A stretch of 64,000 nt of DNA from Adiantum capillus-veneris (lineage: Eukaryota > Streptophyta > Polypodiopsida > Polypodiales > Pteridaceae): the NCBI GenBank assembly GCA_014529385.2, contig CM043950.1:72880435-72944434 (forward strand). Direction: 5' to 3'. The notes under the pieces are model-generated. The model had not been told where the DNA came from, searched no databases, and saw only the letters and a program-made list of their open reading frames with translations. Positions 1-12,780 of this stretch are shown here, one piece after another. Within the stretch, counting starts at the first letter, position 1. Every line of letters begins with the position of its first letter. The translations under genes and the position numbers were made by a program.

Positions 1-388
1 GTTTTGGGTCGAAAACGAATTGGTCAAAAACTCAATGCTATTAATAATCGTGATTTTTGCACTTGACCTAAAGTGAGATTTGAGACCATAATCTTGTGTG
101 CTTAGGTCTTATAAATACGTAATAGAAGTTTTGTAACGTTTGGATCTCGTTTGATGTTGTAATGGTTATGATTTTTTTGCCGATTAGCGACTAGCTTTTC
201 GTGATTTTGGTCATTTGACTGTAGCTTGAGTTAGATGCGAGTTGTCTGTTGTTTTCCAAGAGATTGAAAACCTCTTGTAGCCTCTATGCACTAGTTGAGT
301 CAGCTTCGTCCCATGCATTGACAATTATATTCGTGGTTCTAGCTATGTTTGCAATAAGATAGGAGTGAGGTTAGACACCCGTACCACA
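1..388 (+). repeat. 5' LTR of element A (right-hand part only)
   Basis: This stretch is the reverse complement, with modest divergence, of 49,826-50,190, the part of the A' LTR next to its primer site. It ends in GTACCACA just before the primer site, as LTRs ending in CA do. The rest of the LTR lies left of the window. Confidence 0.75.
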
Positions 389-390
389 TT

Positions 391-408
391 TGGGGCCGCT
401 GCCGAGGC
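391..408 (+). other. Primer binding site of element A
   Basis: TGGGGCCGCTGCCGAGGC lies two bases after the LTR end. The matching site in A' reads TGGCGCCGCTGCCAAGC, a form of the TGGCGCC-type primer site known in plant Athila/Tat elements. The A copy has changed in its core (GCGCC to GGGCC). Confidence 0.7.
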
Positions 409-1718
409 TCGAAGAGACCTTAACTAGGAAAAACACAAGCGTCTTGTGTAGTTATTATTTAACTTCCTCTAGGATCACCTAGAGTTAAAGCTTTCTTTTT
501 AAAGTCGCATAGCTTAAGATTGTCGTCTTTTGTTGTGTAGAGGTAGCTTGAAGGTAAGTGTACTTGCCTTTTAGGATTAGATTGGATTTTGAGAATGATT
601 GATGGACGAGAAAAATCTTAAGGTCAAGGGCCAAAAAACAATAAAAAACAAGAAAACAAGTGTTTGTGGACCATAGAACCTTGACTCAAAGGCTTATGTT
701 GAAGTGTTGAACAAGTGTACATGCTCTGTTTACCAAAAAGGTATACAAATTTGAGAAAAGTAAATAATCATGATTATTTATTTTTGTTCCATTTTTTAAC
801 TTTTTTGACCAACCCAGTATATGACTAGTTTTAACATGTTATAATAAGCCCACAAATCAAATTTGGTAAGATTTAGATCATTGGAGTGAAAAGTCAATCT
901 ACAGACATAAAGTTGTTGACCATTTGAACAAGGATTATCCAAACTTGATAAAACTTGGCTAGGGAGCTTAAATTGAGCTGCTTAACCATTCGGTGTCAAC
1001 ATTGTGGCAAAAAGTTTCACAAAAATATTAGAAGTAAATAATCATGATTATTTACGTCTGCTACAAAATTAGACATTTTGGCACATTTGAATACACCACA
1101 AGGTCAAGCATATCAAGTAGACCACACAAATCAAATTTGGTGGAATTTGGATCACAAAAGTGAGACTTAAGCCAAATTCTAGAAAACTGAATCTACGGAC
1201 ACAAAACAGTTCATAACTTGAACAAATTTTGTTCAAACTCAGTGAAACTTGTCCAGAGACCTTAAAAGTTGAATACTTGGCAAAACAAGCCAAAAAGTCT
1301 AGAAAATAAAGAAAAGTAAATAATCACGATTTTTTACTTTTGATACACAGAGACAAAATTTTGGACTTTTACATTTGTACAATGTTAAAACAACATAATA
1401 CAAGACCACCGGTCAATTTTGGGTTCAATCGGATCCAAATCAGTACATGTTCACTCAGCTTCTAGGTTGCATATTAGTCCTCTGGATTTTTGCAAAAGTA
1501 GAATATGAAAGTCTCAACTGTTGACTCACTTAGCTCAAATTGAAGTGATATACATAGACCAGTCACAATAGTTAGCAAAAAATTGTACAGTCGTTGTGAA
1601 AGAATAGCTAATTTGATTAACACTGATACAGGAATCAGGTTCCAGAAGACAAGGAAGTGAAAGCTTGATAGGAGTTGCAATCAAGTTAAGCGGAAGAAAC
1701 TGATAACAAGTCAATCCG
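409..1718 (+). other. Untranslated leader of element A with repeated 26-bp palindromes
   Basis: AT-rich sequence between primer site and gag, matched in reverse by 47,992-49,805. It has no long ORF. Copies of the palindrome AGTAAATAATCGCGATTATTTACT (variants with central CATG or CACG) lie near 757-788, 1,031-1,058 and 1,311-1,343, about 275 bp apart. Confidence 0.7.
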
Positions 1719-1962
1719 ACGGTAAGTACTCTATATAGGGCTTCACAAGGGTACATGAACCTTATATATGGTTGTATACTAGCAAACCAAGGCATATTTG
1801 GTGGAGGGACCGCTAGTAGAGCATCCACCAAAGAGGGTGTGAATCAAGGCCATCACTTGGACACTATATTTGAAGACGTATCAGACACTTTTTCAAAATT
1901 AACATGAAATGTCTTCCTATTCGACTCATTCAGGAACCAGAACGACATGTGTATAAGCACAT
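1719..1962 (+). pseudogene. Element A gag, N-terminal part
   Basis: This aligns with the start of the intact gag frame of A' (47,991 downwards). The start codon is ACG here where A' has ATG, and short indels and stops break the frame. The segment stops at 1,962, exactly where E1 begins, and the same frame goes on at 6,781, so the two parts were once joined. Gag would form the virus-like particle and bind the element RNA. This copy cannot make a normal protein. Confidence 0.7.
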
Positions 1963-2105
1963 TGTAAAGCCCCTTGGGGAACTACCATAGAATGATCCTC
2001 CCAACCACCCATTAAATAGCCCCTTGGGCCTCATTCCCTATCCACACTAGCAGTCGGCCCCTTGGGCCTAGTCCTTGACCACTGGGCATTGCCCTTGGCA
2101 TGACA
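1963..2105 (-). repeat. E1 3' LTR (143 bp)
   Basis: It starts TG and ends CA on both strands. It holds several CCTTGG-centred words (such as CCCCTTGGGG and GCCCCTTGGGCC). A purine-rich tract (minus strand AGGGGTGGAGTAA, about 2,106-2,118) abuts it and fits a polypurine tract. An LTR of the same length and similar sequence lies at 37,134-37,276. Confidence 0.85.
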
Positions 2106-5100
2106 TTACTCCACCCCTGGAGAAGTATTTTTCTCCTCAAAAACAAGAGTGATGATGCACTAATGCTTTCCACAGGGGCATCCTGCAGGGGTGCAGTTGT
2201 TTGCTTGACCAGAATACGGTTCAGTAGGAGGTTCAATGAAACCAAGATTAACATCTTGATTTTCCATTTTTTTGTCCTATTGCAACCGTCTTGGTGTAGC
2301 TGCTGCATAGATAATATAGCGTGTAAACTCCATGTAGAACTCACTTGAGTAGCTAAATGAGTAATCACAACTAAGATGTTCCCAAAAAGTACATTTTTTC
2401 ACTTTCCTTGAAAGTAACTTGCTGACGTAACTCATCGGCCAAGTTAAAGTCCTTGACTTGTTCTCAAATTTCATCAGTAAGCAATCCCACCGTTGTTAGT
2501 GTTCATGATTGAGAATCTGATTTATACATGAAAAGATGTCGCCTAGTCGTTATCATGCTTTAACTTATGGTAAGCAATCTCCAAGTAGAGCAATAAATGC
2601 TTTTTAACTGGATTGCTTGATGCTAATATACTCACTTTGCATATCTTTTAGCACAAGATTACACTTTGTAATCTGCCTATCCCCTTGGATAACTGATACT
2701 ACTGAGGTGTGTTTCCCCATGGTTTACAGATAGTCATCCCAGATGACTAGTAAACGGGAATCACAATATCGTACAATATTGCTGAGGAATCAACAATGTC
2801 CTGAATAACCGTTGTGGTTAACTTGAAGAATTCACAAGCACCCAAACCAAGCCATGACCTCTATTGGTGATTGGTAGATCCAAAAGTAATCTTATAGAGA
2901 TATTTCACATAGAGTGCAAAATGCTTCATAAGCAACAACTTGATGAATATGCATGCCATTCCAAATCATCCTTTGCTAAACACTAGGGCCCATAACACCT
3001 AGTGTGCATGCATTTAGCAAAAAACATATCTGAACCTGTATATCCATGATTATCCTTGCCAATACTTTTGGCGAAAGTGAGGCTCTTAGCACACATTAAA
3101 GAGGATTGTAAATAGTCTTGAAAAGAAACTAATTAAGTTCTACTGCAATCATTTCCAAGCCTTGTTGAAACATTTGAACCATAATAGAAGGTGAAACAAT
3201 AATCTTTGCCAGGGACAAACAATGCAACTTTTTGTTAACAGCTCATAGGCTTGCTATATGTATAAACAACCATCTATAATGTTGTTTAGCAGTACTTGTA
3301 CCTTAACAATTTAGTCTAAGTATCTCACAATTTCTAGCCACCGAAATTGCTCCTGATAGGTCATGTTGAAAACCATCTAGAAAATAGATTTGACCAGCAC
3401 CTAGGGACTTTGTCGTGACACATACTTGAAATAGGAGGTGCCATGCCAGCCATAGAGACTCAGGTTCTCCACATGTGGAATATTTCTCATGTAAGAATGT
3501 CTGAAACAAGAACATCCTTCAAGTACCAAATGTACTTGTGCGTGGAGGTAACTGCAAAAACTCTACAATGGGCGTGAGAGGGACCCTCATTAGCCTTGCT
3601 ACACACTGGCTAAATCGAACTCCTTGAGTTCCTAGACCATGTTTCATCCCATGTGACAACATGTGCCAAATAAACCCTACAAGTGGGTCTATAACTGCAT
3701 CATGCAGGAACTTATGTTGGACACTATAGCCCAAAATGCTTGGCTCTTAGCTGATCGTGTCATTTCTCTTAAGGTCAAAAATGGATGAAAACATAGTTCA
3801 TGCATTCTACATGACAAATCAAACCAAAAAAAAAAAAAACGAAAACCGATGCGTACCTCTAGGTTAAACATTGTGTTCACTAATCGGAAGTGAAGAGCAC
3901 CTGCCCAATTTTCCCGCTTGCAAAGGCCTAGGAACACTAATTAAAAATTAGCGAAAGGAAAATAGTATTGCTCATGGAACCCTGAGTGTTTCCTTTGCAA
4001 ACCAGACCCCTTGGCCAAAATCAGCATTGTCAAACCACTTGGTGAAACATTGTAGGAAAAACGCTCAACGAGCAGCCGATAGTATCTTAAGTCAACTCTG
4101 GAAGCTGAAATTATCCACGAGCCCTTGGCAGCTTATGGATTTCTTTCCTTGAAAGTGCAAGTGTGAAGATTCCAAGAATTGACCATCACATGAATAAGTG
4201 ATTGAATAATCACAAGCTGGGTCTTACCCCCAAACAGGAGTGGTACAGACACTCTTAGTGCTATTGATAAAATAGAAGATCCATTCAAGTTGAAATCGTA
4301 TATCACAACGGGATCTTGTCTAGAATGGAAATTCATAAACAAGGAGTTTTGTGGACAGCCGTGCTATTTGAATTGTGTGCTTCATCTATACACCTTAGTA
4401 GAGGGACGCCTTTTTGATTTTGAGACTTTCAAAAGCTCAACTTGATCTTCACACTCAAAGTGTGTAGTGCTAAAATAACACCCAAAAAATTAGTAATGGA
4501 AAGACGCCTGCTTGGCCATTAAAATCAATGGGTACTCAAATGAATAGATTTGTTTGACCTTGAAGGCAATCATTGATAGACTACAAACACGTGTCTCTTA
4601 GACATTCCAAAATAGGTGTTGTACGACCATCGTACTAGTATGCCATGCATACATATCAAAAAATGAAATGATAAGCCCTTGGCAGCAAAATCAGTTTCAA
4701 CCATGTGAGTTGCTCGTAGACATGACTTGCACAACTACAATGACATGGATACATCACAGTGCGCCGTTGCCATTATCATTCATTTGAAGTCAATCAATAA
4801 GAGGATGGCACATAAGAGAATCTGTGCTTCACATGAAGATAGGGAAAGCACTTTGCTTGTATAGTTGCTTCGTATGGAGTCCGCCCAAGCACTTTGCTTT
4901 GCAAAGTAGAGAGATTTGTTGCCAAAATAAAAAGGAAAACATAGACAAGAACAAACATAACTTGAAATGTACTAACCTTGTCGTCCACTTATGGCGAGGG
5001 TTGCGGTAGACTAAGTTTTATTGAAGCTGGTTCCTAGACATATGTATTCTTTGAGTGAGGTAGCATATGTATCAAATACATACCCTCGTGTAATTTTAAA

Positions 5101-6620
5101 AAGCCTGCGGATGTCATGGTAAATTTTCCCAAGTTCATATGCGATGAGCATATTGCAAACTGTGAAAACTTCCATACAAGATGTCCTGAAGTGAAGCCAT
5201 GCTTCACATAAAATCATGAGATTTACCAATATTTTTATCATCATAGCTAGCAAGTGTTGTAGATTACCCAACACTACTTGATGGAAGCAACATTTGCTTG
5301 AAAAGTTGGCATTGTGAAAATCCTTGTAGAAGTGAAACTTAATGTTACTATACTTACCTACGATTGCCTTGGGCATTGAAATTCATAGCATCCAGTGCAT
5401 GGATTTGTGCTCCTTAAAGCATTGCTTTGTCCGTCCTCTAGAGAGCAGAAGGAGAAGATATAAAAAATATAATAGCCGACATAAGACACAAGTCAGTGTC
5501 TTGAGTGTCTATATATGGAGCCTTGCCCTCGTAATGCATCTGAGATTCCCAATACTGCTGCTTAGACTGGGAACAAAAGAGTGGACATGTCCAACACCTG
5601 TGTCTCCCGCAGCAATGCTAACAAGAGGTTGTGTCGATCCCCCTGAAAGTAAAAAATAGTGTTGGTTGGCCTTGCCACGGCACATGTTGTCAGTGGTTCT
5701 TGTCCATAAAATAGAGACAAGCTTCTGAGTAATTCCATATGGAGCATTTCTCCTTATTCCAAAGTGTGATAACCACAACTTTAGTTGTACATGAAGGGAA
5801 TGACCTCGGTCATCATACTCAAACATGTATGTTTTCTCTCAGGGCATCGTAGCTGAGACGATCATGATGCAAAGTTCCTGCAAGTATTAATGTATGCAAA
5901 AAGTGATTGAAAATTAAAAAACAAGGAACCTCAAACCTTATCAAAATCTCTTGTCAAGGTTGGATCGCATTTGCTGTATTGCACTCATGCAATCTTTGTC
6001 GATAGAGGATTACGTCATCAAAAACCGCCCCCAAATCGAGCCTTGTTAGAGAGATGGCGATAGTCGCTTTAAGGTCACTACGTATGATTAAAGAAATCTT
6101 CAAAATCAATGTGTCCATGCCAAAAACATTCATAGATTTTGTGAGGGTATGTTCTTTCATGCGATCGGGTTCGGAGATGCTTGTACGCAAGCCAAAAGCC
6201 GAGGTCTAGGGGTGTGCATGCACCCCTAATCAATTTGGTAATTTTAATTGTGGCCACCATGGGTGCCCCAATGTGAAAATCCTACTCTCTGCAGCAATGA
6301 TGGCATGTAGACGATGCCACGCAAGAGAGAAAGAGAGATGGCGATAGCCTGCTGTGCTCCGACCTTCAAGCCCATGATGTAAACTACAGTTCTTGGCCTC
6401 GCGCTCACATCGAGCCTATCTACACTCGATTCGGCTTCGATGCGCCTGTGTGTCTTCCCTTTGTTAGGGGCTGTGCTCGTGGCCCTTTGCAGCTTGCCTT
6501 CAACCCCTGCTAAGCATCCATGCCCCAGCAGCCCAAGCCTTGGCTTCTTCTTCTCCACCATGCAAGCATGCAAAAAACCTTCCCCAGTCTTGAGGACCAC
6601 GCCTTGCCCTGAAAAAATCT
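2106..6620 (-). other. E1 interior: no recognised gene
   Basis: On the minus strand only short open frames occur, the longest being 147 codons at 6,244-6,687 and 121 codons at 5,011-5,376. Neither has a Gag, protease, RT or integrase motif I recognise. The part next to the 3' LTR (about 2,100-2,200) resembles 37,277-37,390 inside E2, which shows a repeated family. Confidence 0.5.
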
Positions 6621-6636
6621 GAGGCTCTTGATACCA
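6621..6636 (-). other. E1 primer binding site (initiator Met tRNA type)
   Basis: The minus strand reads TGGTATCAAGAGCC directly inside the right LTR. This is the usual plant initiator-Met primer site TGGTATCAGAGC with one extra A. It fixes the minus orientation of E1. Confidence 0.8.
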
Positions 6637-6637
6637 A

Positions 6638-6780
6638 TGTAAAGCCATTTGGGGAACTGCATGAGAATGATCCTCCCAACCACCCATTAAATAGCCCCTT
6701 GGGCCTCATTCCCTATCCACACTAGCAGCCGGCCCCTTGGACCAGGTGATTGACCACCAGGCATTGCCCTTGGCATGACA
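6638..6780 (-). repeat. E1 5' LTR (143 bp)
   Basis: Direct repeat of 1,963-2,105 with about 14 differences, most of them clustered near the two ends. Same length and same TG...CA ends. Confidence 0.85.
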
Positions 6781-7581
6781 TACATACTCACATTTTATAA
6801 GACTAATGGCCATGGAGCCCAGGTTTACCTAGATCCTAATGAAGAGTATGCCATTTGCATTGATGACCATGATTTAGAGTTTGAAGAGGAAACTGGGGCA
6901 AACAAACAAGAAAAAATGTATATGGATAAAAATGGATCTCAATATTTTCAAGTTGAAAACCCCGATGTGATAGACAAATAGGAGTTAGAAGTAAATACCA
7001 TAATTTCAGATATGACAACAAAAGAAGTACCACCGACTTCAAAATCTGAGGGATATGATCATGTTGATTTGAAGCCTTTGAAACCGCTTAGCATGGATAA
7101 TCCTAGGATCGGAGTCTTTTGTTGGGAGGATAGAAACGTCAAAAACCTTATATGGACTTCTCAAGCCAAATCAAGACGGTTAACACACATGAACATCATC
7201 TATATCTTCAAAATCAAAGACAAGGATTCAACAGATCTAGTAGCCTACCTATTTAGGGATTGTTATAACAATAACTTTGCTATAATGAGTCTTGAGGAGG
7301 TAGAACATACCAGATACCAAGGGTACTCCATAAGAGATTGGATATTGGGCCAAGGACCAGAAACTATTTCAAGAGAGGAACTCCGCAACAGATCATTTGA
7401 ATGCAAAGCTAAAAAACCCGAACCTACCTCATCACAAAGAAAACCGCGTGACACTAAAGTGAGTATGGGGCTACACGAGTCACTATTTACAACAGATTGG
7501 TTCATTAGGCAAAATTTGGACTCACAAAGGGGCCCTTTAAGGAGTTTGACTTTACCTCTCTCTACCAAAACGGGCGCATGA
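6781..7581 (+). pseudogene. Element A gag, second part
   Basis: It continues the gag frame after E1. The translation from 6,781 (motifs YILTFYK, QVYLD, NEEYAIC, KMYMDKN) matches the minus-strand A' gag at 47,757-47,512. A TAG at 6,979-6,981 replaces a Trp codon of A'. A second open stretch of 189 codons runs 7,012-7,581 and ends inside the left arm of the hairpin. The part beyond about 7,040 has no partner in A', because A' is broken there. Confidence 0.7.
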
Positions 7582-7941
7582 ATAAATTTTTGCAAACAAA
7601 CTCCAAAGTTGGCGGAGGTTTGACAGTTAGAATGTCCTCTTCAAGCTCTATCTACTGATATATAGCACGCCATGAGATTCCTTATATTTTAGAAGATTCT
7701 TTTTTTGATTCATCTATGATGTGAATCTAAGTGAATCAAAAAAAGAATCTTCTAAAATATGAGGAATCTCATGGCGTGCTATATATCAGTAGATAGAGCT
7801 TGAAGAGGACATTCTAACTGTCAAACCTCTGCAAACTTTGGAGTTTGTTTACAGAAATTTATCCATGCGCTCGTTTTGGTAGAGAGAGGTAAAGTCAAAC
7901 TCCTTAAAGGGCCCCTTTGTGAGTCCAAATTTTGCCTAATG
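7503..7941. repeat. Near-perfect 210-bp inverted repeat with 19-nt loop
   Basis: Arms 7,503-7,712 and 7,732-7,941 are reverse complements without any indel and with about 7 mismatches (about 97% identity). The loop is 7,713-7,731. The left arm overlaps the gag reading frame of element A. No clear target duplication flanks it (GGTT on the left, TGAA on the right). A transcript would fold into a long double-stranded hairpin. Confidence 0.95.
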
Positions 7942-9310
7942 TGAAGGACTCGAGATAGGACCAACTGCCATGAGACCGAGAGTTGGACCAAAAAGACGTG
8001 TCAGACCATCTAATTTTTAAAAATGGGCCAAAAAATACAGTGGATCTGGGGATCCATATGACCACTTAGCAAGCTTTAAGCAAGTGCTAAGAGCAGATCG
8101 CATATTTGATTTCCATACTCAATTTGAGGGATTTGGAATGACATTAGAAGGAAAATCACTAACATGGTTCGAAAACTTTCCACCGAGGTCAATCATGGAC
8201 TTAAATACATTAGCTCAAGGATTTGTAGCTGCATGTTCCAAAACGGGGATCAAACATAATACGGTAGCTCAAATCTTTAGCTTCAAATAGAAACAAGGTG
8301 AGTTTGTTAGGGATTGTGAAACTAGAATGAAGCAATACATATTGCAAGATGCCGAGAACTAGAAATACCTGCATAAGAAAGATTAGCATCATTATTTCTA
8401 GAAGGACTGCTAAACAAAGAATTTCATGATATATTGTAAAGCAAGAAGCATATGACCCTAGAAGAGTGTGTATCGGAGGCCATTAACTTGGAAGACAATT
8501 GTGAATTTTTAATAAAGAAGATGTCCCTAAGGATAATCAAAGTGAGAACATTACATCCACCAACCTAGCACAAGTGGGAACGGCTACAGCAACATCGCTT
8601 ACAACCATAGAATACATCCTCAAAAGGATGAATAACATGCAGAAAGCACCTCAACGGGACCAGGGCAAGGGATACCTCAACAGGGACAACAATTAGGCCA
8701 CAAAAATGGTGTGCAATCGAGGGTAAATGGACCAACCATGAGACTAATGAGTCCTACTATTGTCCAAAGTATGATGGGAATGTTCAATATGTGCCTATGG
8801 GACACAAGGACAAACCATGTAAAAATATCAACCTAATATGGCCCCAGCTCAAAGACCACCAATGGGTATGGAAAGATGTCAACCCGTGCTGGGTCAACAA
8901 CCAACCTCCATATCTTGGACATAATGTAGTGCTGATAATGCATCCTGAGGGAATCACAGATGAACAATAACTTTTTCCTGTTACACCCTATGTTGAGCCT
9001 AATCCGTCTACAATAATGGTAGAAGGAGAGTGGTATAATTCACATCCACCACCAATGGAAGAAACCGCCACTTATACTACACCAGATCTTACACCGATGT
9101 ACTATGTTGCTAGTGAAGGTGTTAGACCTTCGATGGTAAGACCCATGATTAAGCTAAGAACTGGAAATAACCGTGGTGTTTATGATCACTGGAAAAATGA
9201 ATGCTCAGAGCCTAAGAAGAACATTAAGTCGGTTGAAGATTTTTGAATATAATGTTGCAAAAAGGGAGGACACTTCCCTGAAGATTGTCCAAAAAATCAT
9301 TTAAACAAGG
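7942..9310 (+). pseudogene. Element A gag, capsid and zinc-knuckle region
   Basis: After the hairpin a gag-like translation resumes. Around 8,050-8,330 it has the pattern of the retrotransposon gag domain (GMTLEGKSLTWFENFP, LAQGFVAACSKT), then stops. At about 9,255-9,290 a decayed zinc knuckle keeps the C-x4-H-x4-C core (CKKGGHFPEDC) but lacks the first Cys and has two stops just before it. Many nonsense and frame changes. Gag would package genomic RNA. Confidence 0.65.
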
Positions 9311-10480
9311 ATAAAATAGTAGTGAATGTAGCCCAAATGATACCTACTAGCTCACCGGACAGTGAACCTCTTGTTCGAATCAAGGTAATCACCAGAGCCA
9401 GGCTAAGAAAAAGAAACATAAATCCTTTGATGACTCAGAGAATACTAAAATTTTCTCTCAAAAACCCAAGAGAAGAAGAAGCTAGAGGTATGAGATAAGA
9501 AAACAGAAACAAAGAGCTCAAATCGAGGAGAAAGCCAAGAAACTATTCCAAGAAAAAGTGAAAGAAATTGGAAGTGAAATCAAGGAAACCACAAAGAAAT
9601 CTGGACGATCAATTTTGGTAGACAAAATTTTTGAGCCAATTAATGAGGCCTTGGACGCTTACCAAGAGAGACTTAAAGCAGGCCAAAACATGAAAAACAA
9701 ACGGAACAACTATCCTTCTCTAGATATGAAAGCTGTTAAGCGTGAAGCTTATCAAAATATGGTAAGAATTACTCAAGAGATACTTGAAAAAAAAAACCCA
9801 AGCTCAAGAGTATAGCGAAACCTGAGGAGCTTGTGATAGGAGCCATTAAAGAGAAATTCAAAGCGGTGGTGGAACCCCACCTTGAAACTAAAAAGCCAAA
9901 ACTCATAGTTCTTGACAGTGAAGATACCTTGGATAGAATTCCATTTGTGGAAGAAGACTTGCCAGGACACTTATGGAAAAAAGTTAGAGCGATTAATGAT
10001 GGGAGCTTAACTTTGAAGTCAGCTCCTGTAGAGGAAGTTTGGTTAGAAAATCTACCTCCTAATATGGACATGGATGTACAATCCTTCTATGGGGATTGCA
10101 GCTCTGAAGCTTCAGGACTATCTAAACCAATGACTTTGAAAATACTACTTTCTTACTTGGGAGATAACGAAGACGAATCCATAGTGTGTAAAACCACTCA
10201 AATAAAAAGAGCGGAATAGACCTTAGACGTAGACAACATCCATTGAATCATTCCTACACACATTCAATGCACTCTTACCATAGGAGAACTGTTAAAAATC
10301 AAACCATATTTATGGAATGATCTACAAAAAACTCTAGAGATGGTGGGGATAACAGGGCTAATTGCAAAAAATCTAGGAAAATTGAAACAAGAATTGTATA
10401 ACACAGAGATTAGACAATCCCAATGAGCAAAGTTAGAGAATACTACGAGGGGGAAGAAGGAAACACAACCCTTCCAGCAA
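9311..10480 (+). pseudogene. Element A, charged linker between gag and protease
   Basis: Broken open stretches (9,558-9,815 and 9,833-10,219) encode Lys/Glu-rich sequence between the zinc knuckle and the protease. I recognise no domain. Position and frame suggest it belongs to the A polyprotein, but the extent of real coding is unclear. Confidence 0.4.
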
Positions 10481-10778
10481 TACATAATGGTATAGAAACC
10501 ATGTCAATACTAGATAGTGTGGCATGCATAGCCATAGCCACAAAAACAAAATATGGGAATCATGGGGAAAACCGGCTATTAGACAAACTCGAAAGAAATT
10601 ACAATTGGCTTATGGACACATCGAAAGACCCTTAGGAATGTTTGAAAAAGTGATAGTTAGTTCTTGTGGAATTGATTATCAACATGTTTTTTCAATAGTG
10701 GACTTTGGAAAGAAACTCGCTTATGAAATTATCTTGGGAAGGCGATTCATGCGACAAGTACAATTTTTTCAGGATTGA
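10481..10778 (+). pseudogene. Element A aspartic protease remnant
   Basis: Retropepsin-like: an ILDS active-site region near 10,507-10,520 (DSV in place of DSG), then IVDFGKK and the late ILGRRFM motif near 10,733-10,752. The two halves lie in different frames (10,423-10,635 and 10,524-10,778), so a frameshift splits the domain. The enzyme would cut the polyprotein, but this copy is dead. Confidence 0.65.
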
Positions 10779-11659
10779 GGAAATAGCTACTTGTACTTGA
10801 AGCAAGTGGGATCAATAACAAGGATTAATATAAAGATGACACTTATAGAGATGTTATAAAAATTCCCATACAAGAATTTGAATCAATATCTTTGGCTGAA
10901 ACAAAGCTTCCATCTTGGTTAAACAAAGACACACCTATTTGGATGTGTGGAGCCTTAGAAAATGGGAGCTTAAAAGGAGGAGAATGTATCTTAGAAAGGG
11001 ATTGGTCAGATGAAGCTTGTATACCTGAACCCTTTTCATAGCATTTGTTTGATCCATTTTAGTGGACTCAAATTTTAGCAGCAATGGATGTGTGTGTAAA
11101 TACGTCTATGCCTACTCAATTTTGCAATGAGGACGGTTATGACATAATTCCCATACAAATGATTTCAACCCTTCACATTGAAGACAAAATTAAAAAACCC
11201 AAGGACTTAATGAAAGTTCAACAAGTCCTTTCAGACTAGTACTATGATGCAACAGACGAGTTAGAAGAACGTTCAGCTACCTTAGATGATCCGGGGTCGG
11301 GAAAAGAACATGTGAGAGCTAAACTACTCATGAAAGGAGGGGAGGAAAAGTTGTTTTACTTTCCAAACCGGAAACTGAGAAGAAAAATGGTATAGAAGAA
11401 AAAGAGACACCAGAAACTTGAAATCTAAACCCATGCCATCAGTCTCTAGTAGAACACAGTTTCTAATGCAGATAGATTCACATGATTGTGTCAAAGACAA
11501 AATCACGGGTAGATATCCTTCAGCCAAAAAGCAATAAATATCAAAACTGTCGAGAAAAACAAGAAAGGAAACTCAATCAAAACCCAAATTCCAGGACAAG
11601 GATTCAACCATGACACAAGTTGAATAAAAAAAGAAATATCAAGAGTTAAAGAAAGCTCT

Positions 11660-12780
11660 AAAGGAGATGTACGCCACGAAAATGGAAACCACTGAGGAGG
11701 AAGGTAAGGATGTAATGAGTGTTCCATCCCATTACAAGAAATATACTCTCCAAGACCGAAAAATCACAGTCGAACAACCTGTCAGGGAACTAAGAAAACA
11801 GGGCAAGTCATACGAAGGACATGAAAATGCAAAAAAGATAGATCTGGCCAACCCAGGAGAAGAGCCTAGACCTACCTACATTGCAAATGACCTGACGAAA
11901 GCGGAAGAAGAGCTTTTGTTAAGCTTATTGAGAGAATACCGATATATCTTTGCTTGGTCTTATAAGGATCTCAAGGGTGTTGATCCAAAAATCTGTCAGC
12001 ATACCATACCTATGAGAGATGATGTGAAACCAAGTAAAGAGAGGCCATATATATATTTAAAATGAAACATTTGCCAAAAAGATCAAAGAAGAGATAGAAA
12101 GTCTCAAGTAAGTCGAATTCATTTATAAAATTGAACACATGGATTGGGTGTCTGCAATTGTGGTAGTATCCAAGAAAAATGGAAAATTAAGGGTGTGTGC
12201 AATCAAGAAAGTGAAGGCAACCACCATTAGAGACAACCTTCCTCTTTCAATCACAGGGCATGTTTTAGAGCGAGTTGTAGGAAAAGAAGCTTATAGCTTT
12301 TTAGATGGCTTTTCAGGATTCGGTCAACTTTTGGTTGACCCCAAAGATCAACATAAACTACTTTGCAGCTGGATGGGATATTTTTGCCTATTGGTTTATG
12401 CATTTTGGGTTAACTTATTCTCCTGCCACCTTTTAAATATTGATGAGCCATGCTTTTAAGGAATATCTTTGAAATTTCTTGGAAGTATATATGGATGATC
12501 TATGTGTACATTCATCAATCTGGGATGATCATTTTGAACACCACAAAAAGGTATTCGAAAAATGTAGACTTTATCGGATTTGCTTAAATCCTGAAAAGTG
12601 CACATTTATGGGCAGACAAGGAAAAATTCTTGGACATATAGTGTCTAAAAATAGCATAGCTACTGATATGGATAGAATTCATGTTATTGCTAAAGTGCCT
12701 AGACCGACAACAATAAAAGGGGTTCAAGATTTCATGGAAATTGTGGATATTACAAACGATTTATTTACATGTATGCTATA
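11660..12780 (+). pseudogene. Element A reverse transcriptase remnant
   Basis: The region before RT (11,667-12,065) reads like the usual lead-in with YIFAWSYKDLKGVDP. Then come VVVSKKNGKLRVC (near 12,160-12,200) and FLDGFSGF (near 12,300), and after a frameshift the catalytic box VYMDDL near 12,485-12,502, followed by CLNPEKCTFM and LGHIVS. The order is that of Ty3/gypsy RT. Several frameshifts and stops make it non-functional. Confidence 0.8.

Larger units (their letters stand above)
1963..6780 (-). mobile_element. Element E1: 4.8-kb LTR element with 143-bp LTRs, no recognised coding
   Basis: Two 143-bp direct repeats (TGTAAAG...CATGACA on +, about 90% alike by eye) bound the insertion. The 5-bp flanks are CACAT (1,958-1,962) and TACAT (6,781-6,785). 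The uninterrupted A' copy reads CACATACTCACC there, so the target duplication is CACAT with one change. A Met-type primer site next to the right repeat and a purine run next to the left one set the minus orientation. Short LTRs, a long interior and no recognisable protein fit a non-autonomous element (between TRIM and LARD) or a very decayed copia element. Confidence 0.88.
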
